Origin: a bacterium
GTDB lineage: Bacteria; Auribacterota; UBA3054
NCBI GenBank assembly: GCA_017557885.1
Contig: JAFYXV010000001.1
Span: 35,291 to 99,290, forward strand
Reading direction: 5' to 3'
DNA: 64,000 bases
Notes under the pieces: model-generated
Told to the model about the DNA's origin: nothing
Databases searched by the model: none
Seen by the model: the letters and a program-made list of their open reading frames with translations, nothing else
Position numbers and translations under genes: made by a program
Shown: positions 7,213 to 16,328 of the stretch, one piece after another
Numbering within the stretch: the stretch's first letter is position 1
Layout: each line of letters begins with the position of its first letter

Positions 7213-9231
7213 TTAAGGCAGATTTCGCTTGCTTCTGAAATAGACCGCGATCTCGTTGATCCTGGCGCTTCTTTCCCTTGAGTCGAAGGTCCTTAGGCCC
7301 AGATTGTTTTCCGCAAATTCGTCGGGACGCATTCTGTTAGTGTAGAGGATCTTGAATCTGACGTAGCGGACCTCTTTGGCGCCGAAGGTGTATTCCTCGC
7401 AGGGGAGATTGGGAATGCCGTTGTTCTTTAGGCCGATGCGCTCCCAGCTTTCGCCGTCCAGGGAGATCTCAACTGTATAGCGCTGGGCACTGAGACCGTC
7501 GGCGTAAGGATAAATAGCGACTGTGTCGCAGACGGTGGGGGATTCAAGGTCGATGGTGGCGGTCTGGCCTAATCTGGTGCCTTCCCAGGCGCTGCCGTTG
7601 TCAATGACGCCGTCCGTCAAATATTCCGGGCCGCAGTCCAGGTATGTTTCATAATTGGAGGTGACGGGTTTTCCGAAAGCAAGGTTGCCCTCAATGAGGC
7701 GGGTGTCCAGCGTAGTGAAGGTGTTGGCGGAAAGGCCTGCGGAGTTTCTTAAGTTCGGGCGGTCCAAGAGGCCGCGGCCGAACTGCACGTACTGGATGTT
7801 CTTGACTTTTTCGGAAGAGATCGTCACCTGGTCAGGGGCGGTGATCTTCGCTTCGGCGGGGTGGAAGATCTTGTCGGAGCCCGCGACCTCGAAGCAGTCG
7901 GGGTCTTTGCCGTCCGCTGTCGTCAGGCCGTCGTAGGCGAAGTCGAAAGTGAGTCTGGCGCTTTGCCCTTCCAGCTCGATGCTTTTAACTTTCGGGAAGT
8001 AAGGCTTGAGTTCGGTCTTGCCGTACTGTTCGTAAAGAGCGAGGTTCGCGAGCCGGACAGCCAGGGGCTTCTTGTCCATCGGGTGGATGTTCGTCAGGTC
8101 GTCCGCTGTGTCATAGGCCAGGGCCATGCCGGTATTGGGAATGTCCAATGATCTCGTCTGGGCGTCGATGATCTCGTTGCGGTGGGTGTAGATGGCGACG
8201 TAGTGCCAGGAAGCGATCTGAACGTAATAGAAGGGCAGGTCTTCGTTCCAGATCCTGCGCCAGCCATCAACTAGGGCGTGCATCTTCTGATAATAGGATT
8301 CGCCGCAGGGACGGTCGATGACGTCGTACTCCGCCTGGTACCAGAGAAAGCCTTTTATCGCGAAGGGAACGAGAGGGTGGATCTGGGTGTTGTAGATGGA
8401 GCAGTTCTCGTAGGGCGTGGGATATTTCGGCGGCTTGGGTGGAGGAGGCATTATTTCGCCGCTTTCCACGGAAGCGGCAACTTTTTCATTCCACTCTTTG
8501 TTTCTTTTGAATGTGTTGACCAAAGAGGCCTCGTAAAGCTTGCGCTGCTTTTTAACGTCGTAAACGTTGCCTTCCATACCCTTGGTCATTTCGAATCCTT
8601 CGGGCGGGATGTAAGCCCTGATGGGCGTGCCGCCCCAACTGCTATTGATGACGCCTATGGGGGCGTCTATTTCTTCCATAAGTCTTCTCGCGAAGAAGTA
8701 GCCGATGGCGCAGAAGCCGCCGAAGGTGCCCTTGCCGGCTGTTTCCGGCGTGCAGACGGCCCACTTGGTGTCGATGTCGAAGCGGGGCGTGTAACTTGTC
8801 TTGTTGACGGTGGTCAGGATGCGGAGGAAGGGGTGGTTCGCGTTTTTTACGAGCTCCTCGCCGTTGTAGCAGGCCTTGATGCCCATCTCCATGTTGCTTT
8901 GTCCGGAGCAGAGCCAGACTTCGCCGATAAGGATGTCGCTAATTTTTATTTCTTCGCCGGTGGAGGCTTTGACTGTCAAGGTCTGCGCTTCGAAAGTTTT
9001 CGTTAAGGGCGCGAGCTTCACCATCCAGGAACCATAACTGTCGGCGGTCGTTTCCAAGGTTTGGTTTTGAAAGACGACTGTCACTTTGGCGCCGGCTTTG
9101 GCGAGTCCCCAGACGGGGACAGGCTTTCCCTGCTGCAGGACCATGTGGTCGCTGAAAATTTTCGGAAGACGAAGGGGCTCGTTCCCGATTTTGACGCCTA
9201 GTTTTTCCGCGAAGAGAAGAGGTGAATACAT
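7213..9231 (-). CDS. Sialate O-acetylesterase with C-terminal discoidin-like domain, no signal peptide
   Basis: A 672-residue SGNH-type esterase that removes O-acetyl groups from sialic acids or related sugars. The N-terminal region (FSDHMVLQQGKPVPVWG) is a beta domain typical of the family. The nucleophile is Ser112 in CSGQSNMEM; VINSSWGGTPIRAYIP supplies the Gly/Asn oxyanion blocks and NIHPMDKK the catalytic His with its Asp. The usual WYQGE block reads WYQAEYD. The last 150 residues (NLAFGKPVTSNYETY onward) look like an F5/8 type C carbohydrate-binding domain. No signal peptide is visible at the AAGGA-supported ATG, unlike the paralogue at 10.7 kb, so this copy may act in the cytoplasm. 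It is transcribed away from mpg. Confidence 0.9.
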   Translation of the reverse strand: MYSPLLFAEKLGVKIGNEPLRLPKIFSDHMVLQQGKPVPVWGLAKAGAKVTVVFQNQTLETTADSYGSWMVKLAPLTKTFEAQTLTVKASTGEEIKISDILIGEVWLCSGQSNMEMGIKACYNGEELVKNANHPFLRILTTVNKTSYTPRFDIDTKWAVCTPETAGKGTFGGFCAIGYFFARRLMEEIDAPIGVINSSWGGTPIRAYIPPEGFEMTKGMEGNVYDVKKQRKLYEASLVNTFKRNKEWNEKVAASVESGEIMPPPPKPPKYPTPYENCSIYNTQIHPLVPFAIKGFLWYQAEYDVIDRPCGESYYQKMHALVDGWRRIWNEDLPFYYVQIASWHYVAIYTHRNEIIDAQTRSLDIPNTGMALAYDTADDLTNIHPMDKKPLAVRLANLALYEQYGKTELKPYFPKVKSIELEGQSARLTFDFAYDGLTTADGKDPDCFEVAGSDKIFHPAEAKITAPDQVTISSEKVKNIQYVQFGRGLLDRPNLRNSAGLSANTFTTLDTRLIEGNLAFGKPVTSNYETYLDCGPEYLTDGVIDNGSAWEGTRLGQTATIDLESPTVCDTVAIYPYADGLSAQRYTVEISLDGESWERIGLKNNGIPNLPCEEYTFGAKEVRYVRFKILYTNRMRPDEFAENNLGLRTFDSRERSARINEIAVYFRSKRNLP

Positions 9232-9260
9232 AGTGTTCCTTATTATTTATGATTATGTTT

Positions 9261-9289
9261 ATTCTACTCCTTTCGCAAAGGCTTTTCAA
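9261..9289 (-). promoter_or_regulatory. Sigma-70 promoter for the sialate O-acetylesterase
   Basis: Minus-strand TTGAAA (9289-9284) and TAGAAT (9266-9261) are separated by exactly 17 bases. The predicted start of transcription gives a leader of about 20 bases before the ribosome site AAGGA and ATG at 9231. Confidence 0.7.
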
Positions 9290-9412
9290 GACAGAAGGAA
9301 GGGGGGAAATTCCGCCGCGCCGGTTTAAGAAGCGAGCCTTTTGCTTTGCCGCAGGCGGCGAAAACAGGTAAATTTTCGCAGGCGATGGGGAAAATGGCGT
9401 AAGGGGGAAATT

Positions 9413-9421
9413 TGTTAAAAT
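9413..9421 (+). promoter_or_regulatory. Extended -10 promoter upstream of mpg
   Basis: TGTTAAAAT fits the TGn-TAAAAT extended -10 form, with no recognisable -35. It lies about 50 bases before the mpg start and matches the same element found before several other genes in this window. Confidence 0.5.
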
Positions 9422-9473
9422 AAAGTTGTAAAATTAAAATGAAAAAAGAGAAGCTCCAAAAAGGTTTTCAAAA

Positions 9474-10007
9474 ATGCCCAGGTTGTCGAGGGAAGATTAT
9501 TTAAAGGACGCCCCCGCTTTGGCGGCGGAACTGATAGGCTGCTTCCTCTGCCGGAGGCTGGAGGACGGTTCTCTTCTGCGCTTGCGCATTACGGAAACGG
9601 AGGCCTACTACGGCGAGGAGGACAGCGCCTGCCACGCCAGCAAGGGGAGGACGAAACGCACGGAAACGCTTTACTTTTCGGGAGGCCACGCCTACGTTTA
9701 TCTCTGCTACGGGATGCATGAGATGATGAACATCGTGACAGGCCCGGCGGATCATCCGGAAGCGGTGCTTATAAGAGGCATAGAAGGAGCGGAGGGCCCG
9801 GGCAGAGTCACGAAACGGCTGAATATCGATCGCGGCCTGAACGCGGAGGATCTGGCGGTCTCGGAAAAGATCTGGGTGGAAAGAGGCGAAGGCAAACCTA
9901 AAATAAAAACTACGCCGAGGATCGGCATTGGGTACGCCAAAGCAAGGGACCGAAAGCGAAAATGGCGCTTCACGATTGCCTTGTTAGGGAAAGAAAAATC
10001 AAAATGA
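9474..10007 (+). CDS. mpg: 3-methyladenine DNA glycosylase (AAG/MPG family)
   Basis: A 177-residue base-excision repair enzyme that cuts alkylated or deaminated purines from DNA. Family marks are the N-terminal LAAELIGCFLCRR, ITETEAYYGEEDSACHA (with the catalytic Glu and the water-activating region), YVYLCYGMHEMMNIVTG with the intercalating Tyr, and AVLIRGIEG followed by GPGRVTKRL. The C-terminus is slightly short for the family (about 190-200 residues) but ends within the last strand. An AAGG ribosome site precedes the ATG. The nitroreductase gene follows after 32 bases and may be co-transcribed. Confidence 0.92.
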   Translation: MPRLSREDYLKDAPALAAELIGCFLCRRLEDGSLLRLRITETEAYYGEEDSACHASKGRTKRTETLYFSGGHAYVYLCYGMHEMMNIVTGPADHPEAVLIRGIEGAEGPGRVTKRLNIDRGLNAEDLAVSEKIWVERGEGKPKIKTTPRIGIGYAKARDRKRKWRFTIALLGKEKSK

Positions 10008-10039
10008 AAAAATTTTAACCCTTGAAAAAAGGAGAAAAT

Positions 10040-10570
10040 ATGGAGAACGTTGTTTTGAAGGCCCTGAAAGAACGCAGAAGCTGCCGCTCCTACAAAAGCG
10101 AGCAGATAAAAGACGAGGAGCTCCAGGCTGTGCTGGAGGCGGGGACCTACGCGCCCACGGGCATGGGCTACCAGGATCCCTGGATCGTGGCGGTGCAGAA
10201 TAAAGAGCTCAGGGAAAAGCTGGTCAGGATGAACGCCGCGGTCATGGGAGCCAAGAGCGATCCCTACTACGGCGCGCCAACCATCGTTCTGGTCTTCGGC
10301 TCAAGTCTGGAGAAATGGGGCAACAGCGTCTGCGACGGTTCCTTGGTATTGGGCAACATGATGCTGGCGGCCCACGCCCTGGGCCTGGGGTCCTGCTGGA
10401 TCAACCGGGAGAGGGAAATGTTCGCCACCGAGGAAGGGAAAGAATTGATGAAGTCCTTCGGACTGCCGGAGGGTCTCATCGGCATCGGCTCCGTGGCCCT
10501 GGGATATCCCGCCGCCGCCCCGAATCCTCCCAAGCCTAGAAAAGAAGGCTACTCCAGAGTTATAAAATAA
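10040..10570 (+). CDS. Nitroreductase family FMN oxidoreductase
   Basis: A 176-residue flavoprotein that probably reduces nitro or quinone compounds with NAD(P)H. RRSCRSYKSEQI is the FMN phosphate-binding N-terminal motif, APTGMGYQDPW contacts the flavin, and GLGSCWINRER and LIGIGSVALGYP are typical late motifs. The start was set at the ATG 7 bases after AAAGGAG rather than at a TTG six codons upstream, since the latter lacks a ribosome site. The substrate is unknown. An intrinsic terminator follows, closing a two-gene unit with mpg. Confidence 0.88.
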   Translation: MENVVLKALKERRSCRSYKSEQIKDEELQAVLEAGTYAPTGMGYQDPWIVAVQNKELREKLVRMNAAVMGAKSDPYYGAPTIVLVFGSSLEKWGNSVCDGSLVLGNMMLAAHALGLGSCWINREREMFATEEGKELMKSFGLPEGLIGIGSVALGYPAAAPNPPKPRKEGYSRVIK

Positions 10571-10627
10571 AAAAGCAATGTGGGATTCCCCCCCCCTGCG
10601 GGCCGGAAATAAAAGCAAAATTGGGAG

Positions 10628-10659
10628 ACGGCGCTTCTAAATTCAGGAGCGCCGTTTTT
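10628..10659 (+). terminator. Intrinsic terminator after the nitroreductase gene
   Basis: A 7-bp perfect stem (ACGGCGC / GCGCCGT) with a 14-base loop is followed directly by five T. It lies about 60 bases after the stop. Confidence 0.75.
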
Positions 10660-10674
10660 CCTGCCTCCTTATTT

Positions 10675-10683
10675 TGGTAAAAT
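10675..10683 (+). promoter_or_regulatory. Extended -10 promoter upstream of second sialate O-acetylesterase
   Basis: TGGTAAAAT followed by AAAG, just after the terminator and about 45 bases before the gene. It has no clear -35 and fits the TGnTAAAAT element shared with other genes here. Confidence 0.5.
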
Positions 10684-10727
10684 AAAGTTTGAAAAAACAA
10701 AGATAATAAACAACAATAAGGAATCTT

Positions 10728-12674
10728 ATGCAAGCTCTCTTCGCTTTTCTGCTTTCCATAGGCGTGGCTCTCGGCATGCAGCCGCTTTCCACCTCCACAG
10801 TCTTTTCGGACCACATGGTCTTCCAGCAGGGGAAGCCCGTGGCCGTCTGGGGCCAGGGGACGAAAGGCTCCACCGTGGAAGTTTCCTTCATGGACCAAAC
10901 GAAAAAAACCACCGTCTCCGACGAGGGCTTGTGGAGAGTCGATCTCGATCCCATGCCCGTCGTTAGGGAAAGCCAGACGCTGACGATAAAATCAAGCAAA
11001 GGCGAGAAGTTGGAATACAAGGACGTATTGGTGGGCGAAGTCTGGTTCTGTTCCGGACAGAGCAATATGGAGATGGGATTGGGCGCCGTGGAGAACGCGG
11101 AAGAGGAGATCAAAAACGCCACCGATCCCATGATCAGAGTCTTCGAGCCGAAGGTCAGGGCGAGATATCTGATCGCCACCGACATCGACGCCACGTGGCA
11201 CCGCTGCTCGCCGGAAGTCGTGAGGGAAGGCGCCTTCAACGGTTTCGGCGCCATCGCATACTTCTTCGCGCAAAGATTGAGAGCCGAGCTCGACGTGCCC
11301 GTGGGCGTCATCAACTCTTCCTGGGGCGGCACGCCTATCAGAGCCTACATCCCGCCGGAAATTTTCGACGAGTATCCCGAAGTGAAAGGCAATTCGGACA
11401 CCTTCTACAAGGAGAGGAAAGACTACCTCGACAAGGCCAGATGGTTCATGCAGAATTCCCAGAACTGGATCAACGACCTGAAAGACAAAATGGCCAAGGG
11501 ACATGACGAGATCGCTTACCCGCCCGCTTTCCCCGAGAATCCGAATTCCGGCGACCCCTGCGTCATCTACAACGCCATGATCGCGCCCTTGGTTCCCTAT
11601 ACCATCAAAGGCTTCCTTTGGTATCAGGGCGAATACGAAGTCATCGAGCGCGCCTGCGCCCGCGCCTATTACTATAAGATGCACGCCCTGGTGGAAGGCT
11701 GGCGCAAACTGTGGGGCGAGGAATTGCCCTTCTATTACGTCCAGATCGCCCCTTGGGCCCACTCGGGGGTGTATCAGAACAGGCCTGACATCATAGACGC
11801 CCAGATGAAGGCCCTGGACATTCCCAAGACCGGCATCGCGCTTAGCTACGACCTGGTCGACGACCTTGGCGACATCCATCCCAAAAAGAAACGCCAGCTG
11901 ACCGAGAGGCTCTCGAACCTCGCGCTCAAGGAAGTTTACGGCTACGAGGATCTGAAGCCCTACAGCCCCGTGATGCAGAAGGTCGTACTTGGCAACGCGG
12001 AGGCGAAAGTTTACTTCAGCAATGTTTACGACGGACTGAAAACCGCTGACGGCAAGGATCCCGACCTCTTCAAAGTCGCCGGCCCCGACGGCAAGTTCGT
12101 GGACGCCGCGGCGGAGATCACCGGCAAGAACGAAGTGACTTTGACCAGCGCCGAACTTCCTGAAATTAAATACGTGAGCTACGGCAGAGGTCTGACTGAT
12201 CAGCCTAACCTTAGAAACAGCGTGGGCCTTCCGGCCAGCATCTTCACGACTTTTGACCAGAGAGTGAAAAACCTCGCTTATCATCAGCCGGTGGAAGCGG
12301 AATGCTACCTCGACTGCGACGGTTACTACCTGACGGACGGCCTTACCAACCGCCACAACGGTTGGGAATCCTACAAGAAGAACGAAGGCGAAGCTATCGT
12401 CAAAATGAAAGAGCCTAAGGAAGCCGACACGGTCGTAGTTTATCCCTTCAGCGACGGAAGCGACTGGCAGCGCTTCGTTGTCAGCATCAAAGGACCTGAC
12501 GGCGAATGGAAAGAAGTTGGCAAAAAGGACGACCACAAAGCCACCAAGGAAAAATACGTTTATAAATTCGACAGGCAGGAAGTGAGCGAAATTAAGCTCC
12601 AGTGCATCCAGACTCTGAACTGGCAGCGCTCCCGCTTTAACGAAATACAGCTTTTCGACGGTTATGAGGAATAA
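10728..12674 (+). CDS. Secreted sialate O-acetylesterase with C-terminal discoidin-like domain
   Basis: A 648-residue paralogue of the esterase at 7.2 kb, this time with a signal peptide (LFAFLLSIGVALGMQP). The same plan is seen: beta domain (FSDHMVFQQGKPVAVWG), nucleophile Ser112 in CSGQSNMEM, VINSSWGGTPIRAYIP, FLWYQGEYEV and the DIHPKKKR catalytic block, then a C-terminal region (about residues 510-648) resembling a carbohydrate-binding discoidin fold. It should act outside the cytoplasm on O-acetylated sialic acids or other acetylated glycans. AAGGA precedes the ATG. It overlaps the next gene by 11 bases, and the genes up to the DEAD-box helicase are tightly packed. Confidence 0.92.
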   Translation: MQALFAFLLSIGVALGMQPLSTSTVFSDHMVFQQGKPVAVWGQGTKGSTVEVSFMDQTKKTTVSDEGLWRVDLDPMPVVRESQTLTIKSSKGEKLEYKDVLVGEVWFCSGQSNMEMGLGAVENAEEEIKNATDPMIRVFEPKVRARYLIATDIDATWHRCSPEVVREGAFNGFGAIAYFFAQRLRAELDVPVGVINSSWGGTPIRAYIPPEIFDEYPEVKGNSDTFYKERKDYLDKARWFMQNSQNWINDLKDKMAKGHDEIAYPPAFPENPNSGDPCVIYNAMIAPLVPYTIKGFLWYQGEYEVIERACARAYYYKMHALVEGWRKLWGEELPFYYVQIAPWAHSGVYQNRPDIIDAQMKALDIPKTGIALSYDLVDDLGDIHPKKKRQLTERLSNLALKEVYGYEDLKPYSPVMQKVVLGNAEAKVYFSNVYDGLKTADGKDPDLFKVAGPDGKFVDAAAEITGKNEVTLTSAELPEIKYVSYGRGLTDQPNLRNSVGLPASIFTTFDQRVKNLAYHQPVEAECYLDCDGYYLTDGLTNRHNGWESYKKNEGEAIVKMKEPKEADTVVVYPFSDGSDWQRFVVSIKGPDGEWKEVGKKDDHKATKEKYVYKFDRQEVSEIKLQCIQTLNWQRSRFNEIQLFDGYEE

Positions 12675-13467
12675 GCTTTTACTTTTAGTTTGCCTTTGCC
12701 TTTGCGCAGAAGCCGCACTTGCAAAGGACACGCCCAAAAGGGAAGACTTCGACGCGGCGGCGCTGCTTCTTGAGGCTGAATCCAAAAAGCCCAATATGAA
12801 AGCGCCTGCGCAGGAACCGATGCGGATGCCCAAGCCCGTCGCGCCTCCTGAAGGCGCGGAGGAAGTCTCCGCCAATTATCCCAACGGCAATCTTTTAGTC
12901 CACGGCTTCACCGTAAAGGACAAGAAAGTCGGCTACTGGTACTTCTTCTATCCGAATACCCAAATAAAAGCCGAAGGCGAGATGAAAAACGATAAAAGAT
13001 CCGGCTTCTGGGTCTATTATCACGAGAACGGCAAGCGTTCCTCGGAAGGCGAATTCGATGAAAAAGGCCTGGCGACCGGCGAATGGAAGCGCTATCATCA
13101 AAACGGCGCGCTGTCGGGCACGGGATCCTACGAGAACGGCAAGGAGGAGGGCGTCTGGACCCAATACGGCACCAACGGATATCTGGCCGCCACGACCTGC
13201 TACAAAAAAGGCCTTCAGGAAGGCTCCAGCTACATGTATGCGCCGGACGGCTCCGTCATCTCCAAGGGCAGCTTCAAAAAGGGCGAGCGCTGCGGCGCCT
13301 GGGAGCTTAAAGACCCCGAGAACGGCTCGGAATTAAAGGGCGAGATGAAAGGCGGATTGCGCGTGGGCGATTGGGTAATGAAAGACAACGCTAACAAACA
13401 GACGGTCCTTTTCAAGTACGACGAGAAAGGTCAAATGAAGAGCGTCGTGACTAACAAATGGGAATAA
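12664..13467 (+). CDS. Secreted MORN-type repeat protein (YwqK-like)
   Basis: A 267-residue exported protein with a signal peptide ending in EAALA. A low-complexity Pro/Ala stretch follows, then about six to seven repeats of roughly 23 residues of the form G-x-W-x-x-Y-x-x-N-G, for example GEWKRYHQNG and GVWTQYGTNG. This is the MORN_2-type repeat found in YwqK-like proteins, usually thought to bind proteins or membranes. The start lies inside the preceding esterase gene (11-base overlap), and the next gene begins two bases after its stop, so it is part of a tightly coupled set with an esterase and a glycosidase. An enzymatic role is unlikely. Confidence 0.78.
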   Translation: MRNKLLLLVCLCLCAEAALAKDTPKREDFDAAALLLEAESKKPNMKAPAQEPMRMPKPVAPPEGAEEVSANYPNGNLLVHGFTVKDKKVGYWYFFYPNTQIKAEGEMKNDKRSGFWVYYHENGKRSSEGEFDEKGLATGEWKRYHQNGALSGTGSYENGKEEGVWTQYGTNGYLAATTCYKKGLQEGSSYMYAPDGSVISKGSFKKGERCGAWELKDPENGSELKGEMKGGLRVGDWVMKDNANKQTVLFKYDEKGQMKSVVTNKWE

Positions 13468-13469
13468 CG

Positions 13470-14822
13470 ATGCGTTTTCTTCCGCTCTTACTTTTAATCA
13501 TCTGGACTGGAACTTCAATGGCAGTTTTTACCAATTACGTGGCTGACACGGAAAAAGTCGTGAACGGCGAATTCAGCAAGGAACTGAAAGAAAAGTTTTA
13601 CAACGCCGCTTTCGAGATCGCAAAGAGAAAAATGGAGGAGGGCGCCAACGCTCTCAAAAACAATCCTCCCAAAAGGGAGATCCTGCCCAGGCTGGCCACC
13701 GGCGGCGGATTTTCCGGGCTTTTCGTCTGGGACACCTGCTTCTGCGTCATGTGGGCCAAGTACGATATGAAGCTTCCTGTCCTGACGTCCCTCGACAACT
13801 TCTACAATCTCCAGGCTGAGGACGGCTCCATCTGCCGCGAATTCTCTTACGACGGCAGCCCGGCCTGGGACGGCAGGCATCCCATCTCCTGGAATCCGCC
13901 TTTGCTTTCCTGGGCGGAATGGGAGCTCTACATTAACGGCAAGACGGATAAAGAGCGTTTGAAAAAAGTTTGGCCAAACTTAAAGAAGTTCTATCTTTTC
14001 TGCGAAAAGACTTACCGTCAGCCGGACGGCCTTTACTTCGGAGACGCCCTGGGCTGCGGGATGGACAATCTTCCGAGAATGCCGGAAAACTGGAAAGACG
14101 ACATTGAAAACGGCATCAAGTTCAAGCCGGAATATTGGCTGTTGGACGATCGTTTCGGCAATGCGGTGGCGGGAAATCCGCTCTATTCCTGGAACAAGCA
14201 GATGGACTGGATCGACATGAGCTCACAGATGGCCCTGAACGCCATATGCATGAGCCGCATAGCTTCCGCCATCGAGCTTCCCGAGGACGCCAGGGAATTC
14301 AAGGAGCGCCACGCCAAGCTTAAAGAGCTCATCAACAAATACTGCTATGATGAGGAAAGAGGTTTCTACTTCGACTGCTACAAAGGCAAAGTCATTCCGC
14401 GCTACCACGTCGGCTGTCTTTGGGTCCTGATCGCGGAGGTCGTTCCGCCGGAACGTTTGGAAAAAGTCATCCGCGTTCTGAAAGACGAAAAGATCTTCAA
14501 CCGTCCCGTGCCTTTCCCCTCGCTGCCGCCCTGCGAAACGCCCTACGAACCGGAGACCGGCTACTGGCTCGGCTCAAACTGGCCCTGCACTACGTATATG
14601 GCCCTGCGAGGCTTGAAAGCTATGGGCGCCATGGAAGAGGCGAAGTATTTCGCCAAGCGCTACTACAACGCCAATCTCAACCTTTTCCTGAAGACCGGCA
14701 CGGTCTGGGAGAACATCTCTCCCGAGCAGTGCCTGGAACCGAAGAAAGCCGGCGCCGGAAGCGATTTCGCGGGCTGGGGCAACCTGGCGCCCATCGCGGT
14801 TTATAAGGAATTCCTGGAATAA
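13470..14822 (+). CDS. Secreted alpha/alpha-barrel glycoside hydrolase (trehalase / GH63-like)
   Basis: A 450-residue exported protein with a signal peptide (RFLPLLLLIIWTGTSMA). The sequence fits six-hairpin glycosidases related to trehalase, GH63 and MGH1-type enzymes: SGLFVWDTCFCVMWA near the N-terminus, a DGRHPISWNPPLLSWAEWEL helix pair, GYWLGSNWPCTTYMALRGL and a final WENISPEQCLEP. Candidate catalytic acids are the Asp of FVWDT or DGRHP and the Glu of WENIS, but this is family analogy. The start was set at the second ATG (GGGA upstream, clean signal peptide); an ATG four codons earlier overlaps the previous gene. Its company suggests glycan breakdown together with the sialate esterase. 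Substrate unknown. Confidence 0.75.
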   Translation: MRFLPLLLLIIWTGTSMAVFTNYVADTEKVVNGEFSKELKEKFYNAAFEIAKRKMEEGANALKNNPPKREILPRLATGGGFSGLFVWDTCFCVMWAKYDMKLPVLTSLDNFYNLQAEDGSICREFSYDGSPAWDGRHPISWNPPLLSWAEWELYINGKTDKERLKKVWPNLKKFYLFCEKTYRQPDGLYFGDALGCGMDNLPRMPENWKDDIENGIKFKPEYWLLDDRFGNAVAGNPLYSWNKQMDWIDMSSQMALNAICMSRIASAIELPEDAREFKERHAKLKELINKYCYDEERGFYFDCYKGKVIPRYHVGCLWVLIAEVVPPERLEKVIRVLKDEKIFNRPVPFPSLPPCETPYEPETGYWLGSNWPCTTYMALRGLKAMGAMEEAKYFAKRYYNANLNLFLKTGTVWENISPEQCLEPKKAGAGSDFAGWGNLAPIAVYKEFLE

Positions 14823-14826
14823 TAAA

Positions 14827-16290
14827 ATGGACGAATTCGGATCGGATAAAAAAACGATAGAAAGCTCGATCGACGAGGACGAGCTGATCAAGCCCGAGGA
14901 CGAACTTCCCCCTCTTATGTGGGAGGAGCTGACGCCCGAGATGCGATCCTTCGCCTCAAAGGCCGGCTGGAGCAGCCTCATGCCGGTCCAGGCCATGACC
15001 ATACCCTACGTGCTGGCACGCCGGGACCTCATGGTGCAGTCCAGGACAGGCAGCGGCAAGACCGGAGCATATCTTCTGCCCTCTTTGCAAAGGATCAAAA
15101 AAGAGGAGGCGGACTGTCAGGTCCTGGCGGTGGCTCCCACCAGGGAGCTGGCGCTGCAGATAGAAGAGGAAGCCCTGAAGATGACCAAAGACTGCGGCAT
15201 CAAAGCCGCGGTGGTCTATGGCGGCGCGGGATATGCCAAACAGCAGGAGGAACTGCCGGGCGCCCAGATCGTCATCGGCACCCCAGGTAGGCTCCTGGAT
15301 TTTTTAATGCGGGGAACTTTGAAGCTCGCCAAACTGAGAGTCCTGATTCTCGACGAGGCGGACAGGATGCTCTCCATGGGCTTCTATCCCGACATGTGCC
15401 GCCTAAAACGCTATCTCCCCCAGAAATACAACGGCTATCTTTTCTCCGCCACCTTCCCGCAGCGGGTCTTGAACCTGGCGGGGCAGTTTTTGGAGAAGCC
15501 GGAGTTTTTGAGCCTCAGCAAGGACAACGTCCACGTTAAGGAGATCCTGCATCTTTACACGCCGGTGCCGGTCATGGAAAAAGACCGGTCGCTGGTGAGG
15601 ATCCTGGAGACTGAAGCTCCCGATTCCGTCATCGTTTTCTGCAACATGAAGACCACGGTGCACTACGTGACGGTGGTCTTGAAACGCTTCGGCTTCGAAG
15701 CGGAGGAACTTTCCGCCGACCTTCCGCAAAGGAAAAGGGAGGAGCTTATCGCCCGGCTGAAGGAGGGGCGTTTGAAGATCCTGGTGGCCACCGACATCGC
15801 GGCCCGGGGCATCGACATTCCCGCCCTCAACATGGTGGTGCAGTACGAGCCTCCGGAGGAGCAGGAGCTTTACATCCACCGGGCCGGCAGGACCGGCAGG
15901 GCGGGCGCCGCGGGCACCAGCGTTACGCTGGTCTCGCCGGGGGAGAAAGTGAAACTGATGATGATCGCGAAAGCCTACAACATCGACATGAAGGAACAGA
16001 CGTTGCCAAGCGAGGAGGAAGTAGGGAAAGTTATTTCAGGGAGGCTTCTGACGAATTTGGAGCAGAGGGCCAGGGAATTGGATCTCCTGCAGAAGGAAAG
16101 AAGCGAGCGCTTCCTGCCCTTGGCCAGGACGATCTCCTCCACGGAGGAGGGCGTGAATCTTCTGGCGGTGCTTTTCGACCGCTATTACCAGGACAGGATC
16201 ATGGAAGGCAGCGACAACTATTCGCCCAAGGTGGAAAAGGAAAAAACGCGGCAGGGAGAAAACAGGGGACGCCGCCGCCGCAAGAAATAA
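14827..16290 (+). CDS. DEAD-box ATP-dependent RNA helicase
   Basis: A 487-residue RNA helicase with all core motifs in order: the Q-motif region (SLMPVQAMTIP), motif I SRTGSGKTGA (Ala is replaced by Ser-Arg at the front), Ia APTRELALQ, Ib TPGR, II DEAD, III SAT, IV VIVFCN, V TDIAARGIDIP and VI HRAGRTGRAG. A Lys/Arg-rich tail (RGRRRRKK) probably binds RNA. It likely remodels structured RNA in ribosome assembly or mRNA decay; the exact paralogue (RhlE, DeaD, CshA type) cannot be fixed. It starts 4 bases after the glycosidase stop. Confidence 0.93.
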   Translation: MDEFGSDKKTIESSIDEDELIKPEDELPPLMWEELTPEMRSFASKAGWSSLMPVQAMTIPYVLARRDLMVQSRTGSGKTGAYLLPSLQRIKKEEADCQVLAVAPTRELALQIEEEALKMTKDCGIKAAVVYGGAGYAKQQEELPGAQIVIGTPGRLLDFLMRGTLKLAKLRVLILDEADRMLSMGFYPDMCRLKRYLPQKYNGYLFSATFPQRVLNLAGQFLEKPEFLSLSKDNVHVKEILHLYTPVPVMEKDRSLVRILETEAPDSVIVFCNMKTTVHYVTVVLKRFGFEAEELSADLPQRKREELIARLKEGRLKILVATDIAARGIDIPALNMVVQYEPPEEQELYIHRAGRTGRAGAAGTSVTLVSPGEKVKLMMIAKAYNIDMKEQTLPSEEEVGKVISGRLLTNLEQRARELDLLQKERSERFLPLARTISSTEEGVNLLAVLFDRYYQDRIMEGSDNYSPKVEKEKTRQGENRGRRRRKK

Positions 16291-16328
16291 AAACTGATCT
16301 TTCAAAAATCAAAACGGAAACGAGCAAC

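Noticed and set aside
10992..12875. A very long open frame on the minus strand across the second sialate esterase gene
   Set aside because: It is a mirror of the codon bias of the real gene; the plus-strand protein has full family motifs and a signal peptide.
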